This document shows positions 33,413 through 43,769 of a stretch of DNA of 64,000 nucleotides, piece after piece. Made by a program: the position numbers and the translations under genes. Under the pieces are notes generated by a model. That model had not been told where the DNA came from. It did no database searches and saw only the letters and a list, made by a program, of their open reading frames with translations. The first letter of the stretch is position 1; each line of letters begins with the position of its first letter. The DNA comes from Yponomeuta sedellus (lineage: Eukaryota; Arthropoda; Insecta; Lepidoptera; Yponomeutidae): NCBI GenBank assembly GCA_934045075.1, contig OW203724.1, positions 20,365,721-20,429,720 of the forward strand. Reading direction: 5' to 3'.

Positions 33413-33628
33413 AACGAAGCGCTCGCGGCCTAGTGGAACACCATGATTGGAATCAATCACTAGGGTGAAGCAACAACAGGCTCGGTCAGGTGCTGGATGG
33501 GTGATCGTGCCGTGACTACCGCTAGTGGCATTTTACCCGAGCGCTACCGTGATTTGCAGGGCACGCTAAGCCGTTGGTACTGGCTGCCATGTAATGGCAG
33601 TCATTAAGCCATGTCAGAGGCCTTACGA
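33413..33628 (+). mobile_element. Element F, 3'-truncated
   Basis: Starts GAAGCGCTCGCGGCCTAG and runs to GCCATGTCAGAGGCCTTACG, where it breaks into GATGAATAATGATGATGATG. Most F copies are truncated at the 5' end; this one lacks the 3' half. Confidence 0.7.
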
Positions 33629-33654
33629 TGAATAATGATGATGATGGAGAAGTT

Positions 33655-33825
33655 TTAGCAAAAGGCAGGATAAAAAGTACCTGAAATCGGTGCGCGTGCA
33701 TGCAACGACTACCTAATGAACGTAGACGAAGCGAAGGTGATCTGTCAGGATCGTGACAAGTGACAATCCCTAGTCTCTGCTTATCCCTCTGGAATAAAGG
33801 CTAACGGTTATGTTATGTATGGTAA
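33655..33825 (+). mobile_element. LINE-G 3' fragment
   Basis: GGATAAAAAGTACCTGAAAT, CATGCAACGACTACCTAATG, AAGCGAAGGTGATCTGTCAG and GTCTCTGCTTATCCCTCTGG are LINE-G landmarks in order. Frame is broken. Confidence 0.65.
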
Positions 33826-33837
33826 AAAGTAGATAAA

Positions 33838-34032
33838 TACTAGCTGCGCCTCGCGGTTCTTCCCGCGGATTATCGATTTTTTCATGGAAATAAGATGTTC
33901 CTGCAGTAAAACGTAGCCTATGTGTTAATCCAGGGTGTCAGCTAACTCCATACCAAATTTTATTAAAATCGCTCTAGCCGTTTAGACGTGAATACACACT
34001 CACAAACTTGCGCCTTTATAATATTAGTGCGA
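33838..34032 (+). repeat. Repeat L, fullest copy
   Basis: ACTAGCTGCGCCTCGCGGTT, AAACGTAGCCTATGTGTTAA, ATACCAAATTTTATTAAAAT and CTTTATAATATTAGTGCGAT. This order (start, 'AGCCTATGT', 'CCAAATTTTAT', 'TTTATAATATTAGT' end) is a widespread lepidopteran repeat type that I recognise by style. Confidence 0.7.
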
Positions 34033-34079
34033 TGTGATTATGCGCATATACTCGTATATGTACGGTCTTTTATATAAAA

Positions 34080-34180
34080 ACACGCTACCTTAAAACACTC
34101 CTCAGAGGCAGTTAAAATAGTCTATATCTAAACATTATTTAAACTGCCTCTTAGGAATGTTTTAGAGAAACCGTGTTTAC
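34080..34180. repeat. Imperfect inverted repeat, about 40-nt arms
   Basis: ACACGCTACCTTAAAACACT with CTCAGAGGCAGTTAAAATAG on the left faces ATTATTTAAACTGCCTCTTA and GGAATGTTTTAGAGAAACCG on the right. Several mismatches; perhaps an old MITE. Confidence 0.5.
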
Positions 34181-35246
34181 ACAGCTGGAGTTTAATTTTA
34201 ATCTATTAGTTTCATTATTTTAATATCACTGAGTAGAGGCCCGGGTGTCTGCGCCGCATTCGTTTTATGCATCATAGAATGCGGGCTAATGACATATTAT
34301 GACAATTTTATTAACAACTCAAATTAAATACATCAACATTTAAAGCCTAATAAATATTTCAGATTCATTCATTCATTGGATTTGTTGTTAATTTAGTTAG
34401 TGACTTTTTAACTATCGATAAAAAAAATATTCTTTGACTTTAAATTATTTGAAATTCCTATTAATTATTTATCTGTAATGGGACGTAGAGAGACTACAGG
34501 AAAAAAACTAAATACATGTATACAGTATGTACAAAACACATTTGGCGATAGATATTAATAATGACTACAATATCAGTCGTCACCATTTTGAGTGGGTAAG
34601 GATGCCTGTACATCTGTTGCGCGAACAAAGTGTACAGGGTGTTTAAAAAAACTATACTAATCAGGCTAATACTATACATCCCCTATTTGGTCGAAGTATG
34701 TCGGCCTTGACTATAGTTTCTATGAACAGACTTATGAGGCTATAAATAAGTTTCTTTCAATTCTAAGCACGATGAAACCTCGATTTGTGTCTTCTAAACG
34801 CAGTAATCGCTAAGTAAAACTTTGCCAATATGTTTAGAAAATTGAGTCGTTAGTAAATAACTAGTTAGGTATACCTATAACATATTTTATTATACAAAGT
34901 GCACAGACGACGTTTTGTAAACTGGTCTAAGCCGTACATGAAATAAAAGGCTCAATTATTGGGTTTGCCAATAAGAAAATGTGTAGAAATGTAATGACAG
35001 TGCAAAAGAACAAGAGAAGAATGAATGTCAATGCGTACAATGAAACCTCCTACCGATGTAAACTATATGATGGCGTAGGCACTCATTGAAGGGCCGCCTA
35101 ATACGTGATGGACAGTATGGAATCTGACCACGTAGGCAGCAATTGATGCATTAGGTTTGAGGAAAGATGGTCAAAGGAATGGTTTTTTGCCGCTGCCTTT
35201 TTCGCCACTACGCAGAGCGGAGGCAACATGAAGCGACAGATTTAAC
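34181..35246. other. No feature seen
   Basis: AT-rich. The 61-codon minus frame at 34494-34679 is not supported. Confidence 0.4.
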
Positions 35247-35259
35247 AAACAGTATGTAA

Positions 35260-35895
35260 AAACCTATTTAGAGGCTAAAAATTTCACCCATGCCGGGATT
35301 CGAACCCTGTTAAAACCTAACTGCAAAGTAGGTAGTCGGGGCTGTAAGTAATGCAATTTGCTTAAGTCAGATGTCGCTGCCTGTACGTAATACAGAGAAT
35401 ATTGTAAAGAGGTTCGAAATTTCACTGATGCCGTGAGTCGCCCATTGGCTCAATTGGTAGAGTACTGGCACGGATAGCCAGAGGTTGCGGGTTCGAATCC
35501 CGGCATGGGTGAAATTTTTAGCCTCTAAATAGGTTTTTAAATTTGTTCCTTAGCACGGGTTAGTGCATTAAAAAGAAAAATAGTATAATCATGTGGGTAC
35601 AGTGATATCGTTCCGATGTTAAAACCTAACTGCAAAGTAGGTAGTCGGGGCTGTAAGTAATGCAATTTGCTTAAGTCAGATGTCGCTGCCTGTACGTAAT
35701 ACAGAGAATATTGTAAAGAGGTTCGAAATTTCACTGATGCCGTGAGTCGCCCATTGGCTCAATTGGTAGAGCACTGGCACGGATAGCCAGAGGTTGCGGG
35801 TTCGAATCCCGGCATGGGTGAAATTTTTAGCCTCTAAATAGGTTTTTAAATTTGTTCCTTAGCACGGGTTAGTGCATTAAAAAGAAAAATAGTAT
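35260..35895 (+). mobile_element. SINE-A dimer with inverted stub, 13-bp duplication
   Basis: An inverted 3' stub (35260-35308, AACCTATTTAGAGGCTAAAA to GGATTCGAACC) is followed by two head-to-tail SINE-A units with a 309-bp period: GTTAAAACCTAACTGC at 35309 and again at 35618. I see only one difference between the units (AGTACTGG vs AGCACTGG in the tRNA part). The junction reads CATTAAAAAG..TATAATCATGTGGGTAC. AAACAGTATGTAA stands at both ends (35247-35259 and 35896-35908), so the whole array went in at once. The minus-strand 65-codon frame is a by-product. Confidence 0.88.
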
Positions 35896-36279
35896 AAACA
35901 GTATGTAATTATTTTCGTTTTAATATTGATTCCTAATTTCGTCTCAGCACCTATTCCAAAATGCATGGTTTGCAACGATCACGAGTCACGTACGACTACG
36001 ACGTTACACGACGCATCTCATACCGCCTCAGAATGTGTAGTTCCTCCTTAGAATTTACTATATAAATTTGTAATTTATTTTGTATGAAGCAAAACAATGG
36101 CGCACGCACATTAGGCGAAATTTATTATGTTCAATTAACCTAGGGCCGATGGCGCTTTTGGGAGACGCGTTAAATTGCTTTCAAGGAGAGAGGCAATATA
36201 CTGTTGAGATTAGAAATAAGGTGATATAATTTGAGGATAGAGAAAAAAACTTTTTTGTTACCTATACGTACCACTTTAT

Positions 36280-36343
36280 GATTTAGTCCTTCTCTTTGAG
36301 AGAAGCAGAGTATGGGCTTTATTACCACTCGTGCCCACCGCAG
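36280..36343 (-). mobile_element. SINE-D scrap
   Basis: CTTCTCTTTGAGAGAAGCAG and AGTATGGGCTTTATTACCAC are inverted SINE-D sequence. It runs directly into the element F copy. Confidence 0.5.
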
Positions 36344-36498
36344 TTAGAGGCCTTATGGGCGGCTTGATAACTTCTGACAGTAAGGCCCGCCACTGTCTTA
36401 CGATCCTCCACCAACCCGGGCTTCGCCCCCGCGGTATAATATTGCCTAACCTTTCTTCGATGCAGGAAGTACCCCCAGCAGTGGTGACATTGCCATAG
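36344..36498 (+). mobile_element. Element F fragment
   Basis: GAGGCCTTATGGGCGGCTTG, TAAGGCCCGCCACTGTCTTA and CCAACCCGGGCTTCGCCCCC, with a decayed end CCCCCAGCAGTGGTGACATT. Confidence 0.65.
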
Positions 36499-37371
36499 CA
36501 ACCAGAATCTTACTTTGGCAATGATATCAATGATATAAATGGATTCTGTTTATATGATTCTTACGGTACGAAGTTCGTCAGGACAGTTAGCTAAGCTGTG
36601 TTTTTTATGTATTTTTATATACACTAATTTCCATTTTTTTGTACGATAAAGTGTTCTCTATCTATCTATCTATCCATCTATCTAAGCATACTGTATTTGG
36701 TTTAAGATGACTTGAGAAAAGATGGTCAGAATGGAGTTTCTTTCCCGCGGCCTTTTTCTCCACGACAATACGGCCCGAAGGCAGCGGCTTACATTTTACA
36801 TTGCACATTGACATGCTGCAAACCGAGTGTAAATTCCTTACGTTGAAATAAATTGATTTGACTGATTGATTGAAACAATCAAACCTGTACGCTGCCACAA
36901 AAAAATTTCCAGGCGAATTTTTCAGTGCGCATTTCAGGCAATTATTAACGCAACGGCCCATTAGCCAACCCATAGCCGGGAGCCGCCGAATAATGAACTC
37001 GCAGCCGCGGCGGCTCGTGTAAACTATAATGTATTAACGCGAAATTATGTCACAACAAACGCGGCGGATGGATGGGCCGTTTAAAAATAAATTACGTGTG
37101 ACGATTCGCGCCAACGCGCCTTCGCCCGCACTCATTAGCCGGCCACATCTCAAGTGCACCGAATTAATTTGCCCGCGAGCAAAAAAAAAACCACACACAC
37201 ACCACATGTTTCGACCCAGTGAGAAAAATATATTGAATTTTTGGCAGATAACTAGATAGATAAATTATTTATTTACACTTGCAGACACACTTAAATGTAC
37301 AAAAGCGAAAGAGCATAAAAATAGTACATTGGATATGCGAGACACAAACATAACAAACAAGGTACGGTAAC
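36499..37371. other. No gene; candidate conserved non-coding block at 36940-37160
   Basis: 36656-36675 is a short TCTA repeat. 36940-37160 is GC-rich for its surroundings and holds several ATTA/TAAT-type homeodomain-like sites (CCCATTAGCCAACCC, GCACTCATTAGCCGG, CACCGAATTAATTTG), no repeat landmark and no supported frame. A regulatory element is possible; only comparison could show it. Confidence 0.3.
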
Positions 37372-37500
37372 AAAAAAAAGCCCAGGTGTTGGATGTTTAC
37401 ATGTTTGTGATGTCGTTGTTTCTGGTACCCACGACACAGGGTATCCTAGTGTGGGGCCAGAAGCAATGTATGTGCTTGCATGTAAATGTTATGTTATGGT
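37372..37500 (+). mobile_element. SINE-C tail half
   Basis: GCCCAGGTGTTGGATGTTTA, ATGTCGTTGTTTCTGGTACC and GGGGCCAGAAGCAATGTATG; the head is missing. Confidence 0.7.
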
Positions 37501-37592
37501 AACTACATCAGGTACGAAATATTATTAAAAACCGTATTTACACTTATTTTACTCGTTTAATTTTACTGTTTTAATATAAAATAAATATTAAA

Positions 37593-37647
37593 TTCAAGTA
37601 CCGTGGTCTCGGAGCCTTCCGAGTCTTCCGAGACCACGGTACTTGAA
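37593..37647. repeat. Perfect hairpin, 21-nt arms
   Basis: The arm starting TTCAAGTACCGTGGTCTCGG (37593-37613) is exactly inverted at 37627-37647 after 13 nt. GTGCCGAAACGTCAG follows. It may be a small element or the end of one. Confidence 0.7.
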
Positions 37648-37749
37648 AAAGTGCCGAAACGTCAGAAAATTGAAAAATTGTAAGAATGCGTAAGTTTTAT
37701 TTTGTTTTTATTCTACCTCTGTTCTCTTCTGTTCTGGTTCGTTCTCTCT

Positions 37750-37935
37750 GTTCGACCAAATAAAGGATGTATTAGCAAAGGGAAGATAAAATGTAAGCAG
37801 GACCGGCGTGCGTGCATGCAACGACTCATGAACGTTGATGAAGCGAAGGTGATCTGTCAGGATCATAACAAGTGGCAGTCCTTAGTCTCTGCCTAACCTC
37901 TGGGATACATGCGTGAGGGTATGTTATGTTATAAG
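37750..37935 (+). pseudogene. LINE-G reverse transcriptase C-terminus and tail
   Basis: The frame reads KGKIKCKQDRRACMQRLMNV then DEAKVICQDHNKWQSLVSA before a TAA at about 37894; the family continues as PLGYM. The tail ends GATACATGCGTGAGGGTATG. It is the best-preserved coding copy of this end and it identifies the many short LINE-G scraps in the window. No catalytic part is present. Confidence 0.75.
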
Positions 37936-38021
37936 CACATGAGTGCTGTCGAATGCACGAAGAAATATTAACTGTACACTTTGGCCGTTTATGTAGTTGA
38001 GTTTTTACTCTCAGTATTAGA

Positions 38022-38225
38022 GCGGTGGTAGCGGAGCGGTGTAGAACTCCGGCTTCTCAATCGGGAGGTCGTGGTTCAAACCCCGGCATGTACCAATGAC
38101 TTTGTTCTCTAAGTTATATACATTTGTGAAATTATAGTAGCAATACTACTCGCTAACGGTGAAGGAAAACATCGTCAGGAAGTACCTCAGCGCTTGCTAC
38201 TTACAATGGCCCTAACTAACTAACT
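38022..38225 (+). mobile_element. SINE-D head and body
   Basis: tRNA-like head GGTGGTAGCGGAGCGGTGTA, B-box-like GTGGTTCAAACCCCGG, then ACGGTGAAGGAAAACATCGT and CCTCAGCGCTTGC. The tail is missing. Confidence 0.7.
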
Positions 38226-39067
38226 ACTCTAAGTATTTCCATTGTATTCGTTATCTGTCAGCAATGTACCTATATTATGTCATCTTTTGAGTTGTGCTGG
38301 TAGAAAAAATGTATACTGGTAGAAAAAGCAACAGCTTCGACCACGCTAACTTGCCATTCAGTTAGCGCAATCTGAACCGGGACATAAAATAAAGCTGTAA
38401 GCCGTACTCCATACGGAAGCCTAAACAGCGGTAATACCGTTCAGAAATACCCAATTATCCAGAAAGCGATAAAACAATACCGGCGACCGCAGAACACTAG
38501 CAGTATCATTTTATTGAATTTCATGACCGGGAAAGAGGAGGCCGGCAAAAAAGAATAGCCCGCCCGAATTTATGTGACGGTCGTTAGACCCTCAAGCAAA
38601 GGTTAAAGAAATGCCGCGGCCATTTAAAGGGGGGAAAATCAAAAGAGTCCTTTTAGGCTTATTACAAGGATCGGTGGTTCCTCGGGCGGGCGCGCTTGTT
38701 TCGGCAGAAATTGCCGCAAATCCGATAGAAAAAAATCACGCTGAGAGAGGCTTTGGCCGATTTCAACCTATATCACTCGACTAGATTCATGTCACAGTCT
38801 CAATGAAACTCCGCCATTTCCAAGCAGAATTTATACGTCAAATGATTTGCGGTCTCTTTTTGTAATAGAGCAAAATAAATAATTGATGTTTGATTTGAGT
38901 TTTTTATTTGAAACCATGGTCACCCAATACGTTGAACTAATACACGTTATACCAATAGCACGACTAGCAGTTTATACATGGTATTGAGTGCATTAACAAT
39001 GTGCCTTCGGCATTTTGTACCGAGCGAGCGTTTGTAGACTAACTACACAATTTGTAAATATCTTTCT
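38226..39067. other. No gene; possible conserved non-coding block at 38390-38770
   Basis: 38390-38770 is GC-richer than its flanks, with no repeat landmark (AACAATACCGGCGACCGCAG, GAAATGCCGCGGCCATTTAA, TTCGGCAGAAATTGCCGC). Candidate regulatory DNA only. Confidence 0.3.
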
Positions 39068-39325
39068 CTATAGTAAATAAATAATAAATAAATATTTATG
39101 GACATATTCACAGATCTCGTTAGCCCTATATTAAGTAGGTACAACTAAATGTGTTATATGTGCTAACTCGACGATAGATTTATTACAATAAATACATGGA
39201 TAGCATCCAAGACCCGAGACAAACTAGAAAAGTTGGTTTCCTAGTTTGACCCGGCCGGGGATCGAACCCGAGACCTTCGGTTTTACAGTCAGCGTGCCAA
39301 ACCGCTGCGCCACCGAGGCCGGCAA
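39068..39325 (-). mobile_element. SINE-B, full length
   Basis: On the minus strand: GCCTCGGTGGCGCAGCGGTT (A box region), CGGGTTCGATCCCCGG (B box), GTCTCGGGTCTTGGATGC and a (TAA)-rich end at 39075. Frames through it are not genes. Confidence 0.85.
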
Positions 39326-39329
39326 ATCT

Positions 39330-39715
39330 ATCTATCTGTCTACACCATTTGTAAATAGCCGAATTCGATTTAATACAAGTTATGGTCTGCCGTGCAGTTA
39401 CGGCTATCGTGCAATGGTCACTTGGTCATTGGTCTTAAGAAATAGGGCGCATCCACCGATTTTTGGAGAAACGGCGATGACGCCTCACCAGCCGCTTGTT
39501 TTAACATCAGGTTAAATTATCGTCAGGGGAGTCCCCACTTGATTTGGGCTTGTCACTCTTATTGTGGTGGTATTTTCTTCTTCGTCGTTTCTTCATGCTG
39601 AGGATTGCGATCATGGGTCGCTCGTTTCCATAGCGAACGGTTTTCCTCCATACATGCGTACATGTTGCCACCAGCTGCCGCTTTTATGACGTCCGATCAT
39701 CTTGTTGGTGTTGGT
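39330..39715. other. No feature supported
   Basis: GGTCTTAAGAAATAGGGCGC, AATTATCGTCAGGGGAGTCC and CTTCTTCGTCGTTTCTTCAT look like parts of repeats, but I found no partner in the window. Confidence 0.3.
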
Positions 39716-39925
39716 GACGACCGCTGTGGCGCAGCGGCACCACTGGCTACCGCTGATGCAAGAGGTCCTGGGTTCGAACCCGGCTGGGGTAAAAGATAAC
39801 CCCAGGTCTTGGATGTTTACATGTTTTTGATGTCGCTGTTTCTGGTTCCCACGATACAGAGTATCTTAGTGTGGTGCCAGAAGCAATGTATGTGCTTGTA
39901 TGTAAATGTTGTTATGTTATGTTGT
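39716..39925 (+). mobile_element. SINE-C, full length
   Basis: tRNA-like head ACGACCGCTGTGGCGCAGCG, B box CTGGGTTCGAACCCGG, then CCCCAGGTCTTGGATGTTTA, CCCACGATACAGAGTATC, GTGCCAGAAGCAATGTATGT and TAAATGTTGTTATG. Confidence 0.8.
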
Positions 39926-39965
39926 TTGCCATCCAACTGGCCCTAGATTCTGTTAATGCATTGTA

Positions 39966-39995
39966 GTTTAGCCTCTAAATAGGTTTTTAAAAATG
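39966..39995 (+). mobile_element. SINE-A scrap
   Basis: TTTAGCCTCTAAATAGG followed by TTTTTAAAAATGCATTG: about 30 bp of the 3' region with an internal deletion. Confidence 0.5.
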
Positions 39996-41154
39996 CATTG
40001 AAGTACAATTACAATTGCATGACGTGGCGATTTCAGTTAATTGCTGCTGTAAGTCTAAGCCCGCACACGTATCGCACTTTCTAGGCGGCAAAGGTATAAA
40101 AAACACGTCATGAGACCCGTCCATTTATCTGTCATTGTAATGTAATGTCATTGTAAGGTCCTGACCTCACCAAACTATGCCTGGTAGAACGCATGATGTG
40201 TCTGAAGAAGCTGATGGGTTTTACTTAGCAAAACGTAGATAAGCGTTTTGTGAGAGTTCTTAGAGGACAGATTCGTCGGTTCTCTTGTGAATTGTCCTGG
40301 TGGAATAAATACCGACAGAGGTATCAAGCTACCGTAATCAGGCCTCTCTCAGTTGACAACCATGATGTGAAAATTTTGCTATGTCATTAAATAAACAATT
40401 TTCTTCCGGATTTGTGAGGCATTTGTAATCTCTTTGGCTCAACCTAAGTCGATACTTTCTTATATCTACCAAGTGTATACTCGGCGATAACGGAGCATAC
40501 GCCCTTCTTATTCAATACCCGCCCTTACGCTACCCGCTTTAAGGTCTACGTGTAGCGAGATACATCGGCATCTCAATGGACATAAGCCGGGTCAGCCGGT
40601 ACCGTCCGTACCTACAACTTTTTTCTACGGTCCCGACAAACCTTTTCCGTAGCGTACAAAGACCACTACGGAGCAACTTAAGCCGAAGCGCAAGCAGAAA
40701 ATGCAAAACAGAACCCATTTCAAACAACAAACCGTATTCGCGGCAAATGCCAATAAAACTATCTACAGGAGGCCGGATGTACGACGCGATTCGGTTCAAT
40801 CATGTGAGAATGATCACGAAAATTATCTCGTCGGGCCGTAGCGAGTCTATTTCGGTAACCCGAGTCTGGTGGAGTCAGCCCCAAAGGTTAGGGGGTTGGA
40901 AAAAATCGTCCCAAACTAATGGACCGTGCTGGCACCCTTTAGAAGTTGCCTACGAAGGCTTTCCGCGCCAGGCCTACTTTCGGATGCCGACGTTCCGATT
41001 TTCGGGCGAAACTTTTTTAATGCAGCCCCCTCCCGGCTGCGGGGTAGGTCGAGATAATGCGGGATAACTATGTAGATTTTTCTTGCATTATTTATAGGCG
41101 CCAGGTGATGTAAAATTGAATTTCGGATTTTGTTAATCTGAGGCCTCATTTACA
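39996..41154. other. No recognised gene; 163-codon frame noted
   Basis: The plus frame 40576-41067 is serine/arginine-rich with no motif that I recognise and is overlapped by minus frames. The DNA is richer in GC than its flanks (ATCTCGTCGGGCCGTAGCG, GGAGGCCGGATGTACGACGC). Conserved non-coding DNA is as likely as a small gene. Confidence 0.3.
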
Positions 41155-41305
41155 AGGAAAACGCTGTGTGGCAACTTGAGTGTCTGAGGTGTTCAAATAC
41201 CTCAGCGCTTGAAATTGATAATCCGCGGTGGACGCGCGTAGTAATAAAGCCTGTACTCTCTCTATGAGAGAAAGGGTGTGTAGCAGGACCTAGACATAGG
41301 CTACA
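41155..41305 (+). mobile_element. SINE-D body and tail
   Basis: AATACCTCAGCGCTTGAAAT, ATCCGCGGTGGACGCGCGTA and CTCTCTCTATGAGAGAAAGG, ending AGGCTACAAAATAAA. The head is missing. Confidence 0.7.
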
Positions 41306-41458
41306 AAATAAAAATGTTTGTACTACGTGATGCTGCATACGTTGTTTTGTCGTATTAATTAGCCTAAGACCTAATCTCAGAACTGCCAAATATACACAAA
41401 AAAAAATCATAACAATCAGTGAAATCGTTTCAGAAGAGTTCATTAACAAATTTATTGA

Positions 41459-41700
41459 CGGCCTGGGTGGCGCAGCGGTTTGGCACGCTGACTGTAAAAC
41501 CGAAGGTCTCGGGTTCTATCCCTGGCCGGGTCAAAGTAGGAAACGAACTTTTCTAGTTTGTCTCGGGTCTTGGATGTTATGTATGTATTTATTGTATTAA
41601 ATGTATCGTCGAGTTAGCACCTATAAGACAAGTCATCTAGTTGTACTTAGTATAGGGCTAACGACATCTGTGTAATATGTCCATGAATATATTAATAATA
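41459..41700 (+). mobile_element. SINE-B, full length
   Basis: GGCCTGGGTGGCGCAGCGGT, GACTGTAAAACCGAAGGTCT, GGGTTCTATCCCTGGCCGGG, then the family body to CATGAATATATTAATAATA. Confidence 0.85.
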
Positions 41701-42709
41701 ATATTACATAATTAAAAATACAGTCAACCAATACGTGAGACGATACATACCAAACACTATGACACGAGATTTGTATACGTTACAAGAACATCATATTAAC
41801 AATACAATACACCAATACGTTCTGAAATGAATGACATACGTAACGTACAAACTGGCTACGTCACCAGCCCATTGCAATATTTCTCAACTAGCGCTACCTC
41901 AGAACAATAAAAACAGTTAAAACTGTTTTTTTATATTCCGTGAGTGCTACGAACGCTACGTCGTAGCAAAAACAAAACCTATTCCGATTTAGTCTTTTGA
42001 AATGAGATCGCTACTAACCAGTCGCCTTATCTATCGATCACAAAGGCGACACGGGCCAAGCGACCGGCGACGATTTCAATTCGAAGATGCGAATACGTGA
42101 GCCGTTCCGATGAGTTCTATTGCAGGTACGGGAACGGAGCTATCTATATGGCCGATACTGCCAATATTCCCTGACCCCTGCCTCCTGAGCCGTGGCAGGG
42201 GCTCCGCTGGCGCTCGAAAGGTCTCGGGGCTCTGGGCAGTGAACTTAGTTGTAACATTTGTTAGGGTAATATTATTATTGCAAGCACTCCTTTGGAGGGG
42301 AATAGGTTTCCGACTGTATGAGTGAAGTTGCAGCCAGGACCGGCCTGGTACGGAGCAGTTTCCAACACGTACCATGCAGTGTATTAGGGAACTCCGATGG
42401 GTTAATTTCTTAGTGAATTCCTGCGGAGGTTATTTTGGAAGTCGGTCCTGGGGCGTTGCGCATTTGCGCTTACGGAATTATTCCGGTCTAACGAAACAAT
42501 TTGAGGTTTTGGAATCTCTACGTAGATAATAGAATCTCTACATGGACCGCTTCGTTGACCTAGCAGTGCTAATGCGTTTAACTACTAAGACAGAGGTTGT
42601 GGATATCATTTCGTGGTATTTATTTGCACGAATGATCTCATTCGCAATATATATATATATTTATTTGTTTCGTCAGTCTTTCATCCTTCACCCTCTCCAC
42701 AAATCCAAA
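41701..42709. other. No feature seen
   Basis: 42170-42240 is locally GC-rich (CTCCTGAGCCGTGGCAGGGG). The two opposed frames at 42076-42375 show no bias for either strand. Confidence 0.35.
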
Positions 42710-42804
42710 CCAAGAAACTTGCGAATGTGAGTGGAAGGGCTGATAAGGGACGTCCCAGGCGGACATACATCGACCAAATAGTGGAAGTATTAGCACAGGG
42801 GAAG
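42710..42804 (+). pseudogene. LINE-G reverse transcriptase scrap
   Basis: The frame reads KLANVSGRADKGRPRRTYID then QIVEVLAQGK and runs into the TATG repeat. It corresponds to the segment at 9452-9540 and lies just upstream of the part preserved at 37750. The microsatellite has replaced the rest. Confidence 0.7.
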
Positions 42805-43097
42805 GTATGTATGTATGTATGTATGTATGTATGTATGTATGTATGTATGTATGTATGTATGTATGTATGTATGTATGTATGTATGTATGTATGTATGTAT
42901 GTATGTATGTATGTATGTATGTATGTATGTATGTATGTATGTATGTATGTATGTATGTATGTATGTATGTATGTATGTATGTATGTATGTATGTATGTAT
43001 GTATGTATGTATGTATGTATGTATGTATGTATGTATGTATGTATGTATGTATGTATGTATGTATGTATGTATGTATGTGTGTATGTATGTATGTATG
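42805..43097. repeat. TATG microsatellite, about 290 bp
   Basis: Uninterrupted GTAT/ATGT repeat for roughly 73 units, with one variant (ATGTGTGT) near 43077. It reads as Cys-Met-Tyr-Val repeats on the plus strand and Tyr-Ile-His-Thr on the minus, none of them genes. Length is likely to vary between individuals. Confidence 0.95.
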
Positions 43098-43119
43098 AAT
43101 AATATCAGTCTATGTGTCG

Positions 43120-43265
43120 TCATCATCATCATCATTGGTTCTTTGACACCTACTGCAGGACATCGGCGTCCCTCATGGTTATCCAAGCTTCACGGTCTTG
43201 TGCCACCCGCATCCAGCGACTCTTTGCCACCGTAACTAGCTCGTCAGACCATCAGGTGGAAGGCA
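43120..43265 (-). pseudogene. LINE reverse transcriptase C-terminus with (ATG)n tail
   Basis: On the minus strand, from about 43254: WSDELVTVAKSRWMRVAQDR then EAWITMRDADVLQ and TAG at 43152-43150. This is a C-terminal RT end of the same general kind as LINE-E (compare RMLQAEDRALWRSL), but it has a different tail, GATGATGATGATGACG at 43133-43118. A TGA lies just before WSD. It is short because of 5' truncation. Confidence 0.75.
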
Positions 43266-43415
43266 ATCTATGTGCTTATGTATATTTATTACTATTCTTC
43301 TTCTTCTTTTCGTGTCAGCGATTCGACCAGTTTATATTTTTTTGTTTATTATTATTTATATGGAAATCTAACAGCACAAAATAACAAAAACATCTGCAGT
43401 CAATTGATGATGATG

Positions 43416-43495
43416 ATATCAACTCTTTGTATGTACCCACTGCTGGGCCACGGGTCTCTTGCTCTATCACAGGAAGCCTAGGCCATACAATCATA
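43416..43495 (-). mobile_element. Element F 3' scrap
   Basis: ATCAACTCTTTGTATGTACC, CACTGCTGGGCCACGGGTCT and CACAGGAAGCCTAGGCCATA, the inverted terminus, decayed. Confidence 0.55.
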
Positions 43496-43769
43496 TGCAA
43501 CTATCGTGAAAATAAAGCCACAAATAGATTAACTTATAACTATACAGCATATTATGAAGCCGAAGAAAAAAGCTTTATTAATACATATTATTAGGTTTTA
43601 ATTAAATTGATTTAATGACACTTCTTGGTACCCAAAAACCCCGTCCATGCTGTGCTATTGCACAGCTAAGTTGGTAGGCATGTAGGCATTGAAAGCTTCT
43701 CATCCCCGAATAGTATTTTCCTTACAGAGGAAGTATGATAAATATTAAAGCAATTATAACGACGGTATT

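Noticed and set aside
40576..41067. 163-codon frame as a gene
   Set aside because: No domain or codon bias; overlapping minus frames; left as a candidate region only.
42613..43235. Several long frames of Cys-Met-Tyr-Val or Tyr-Ile-His-Thr repeats
   Set aside because: They are translations of the TATG microsatellite, open on both strands.
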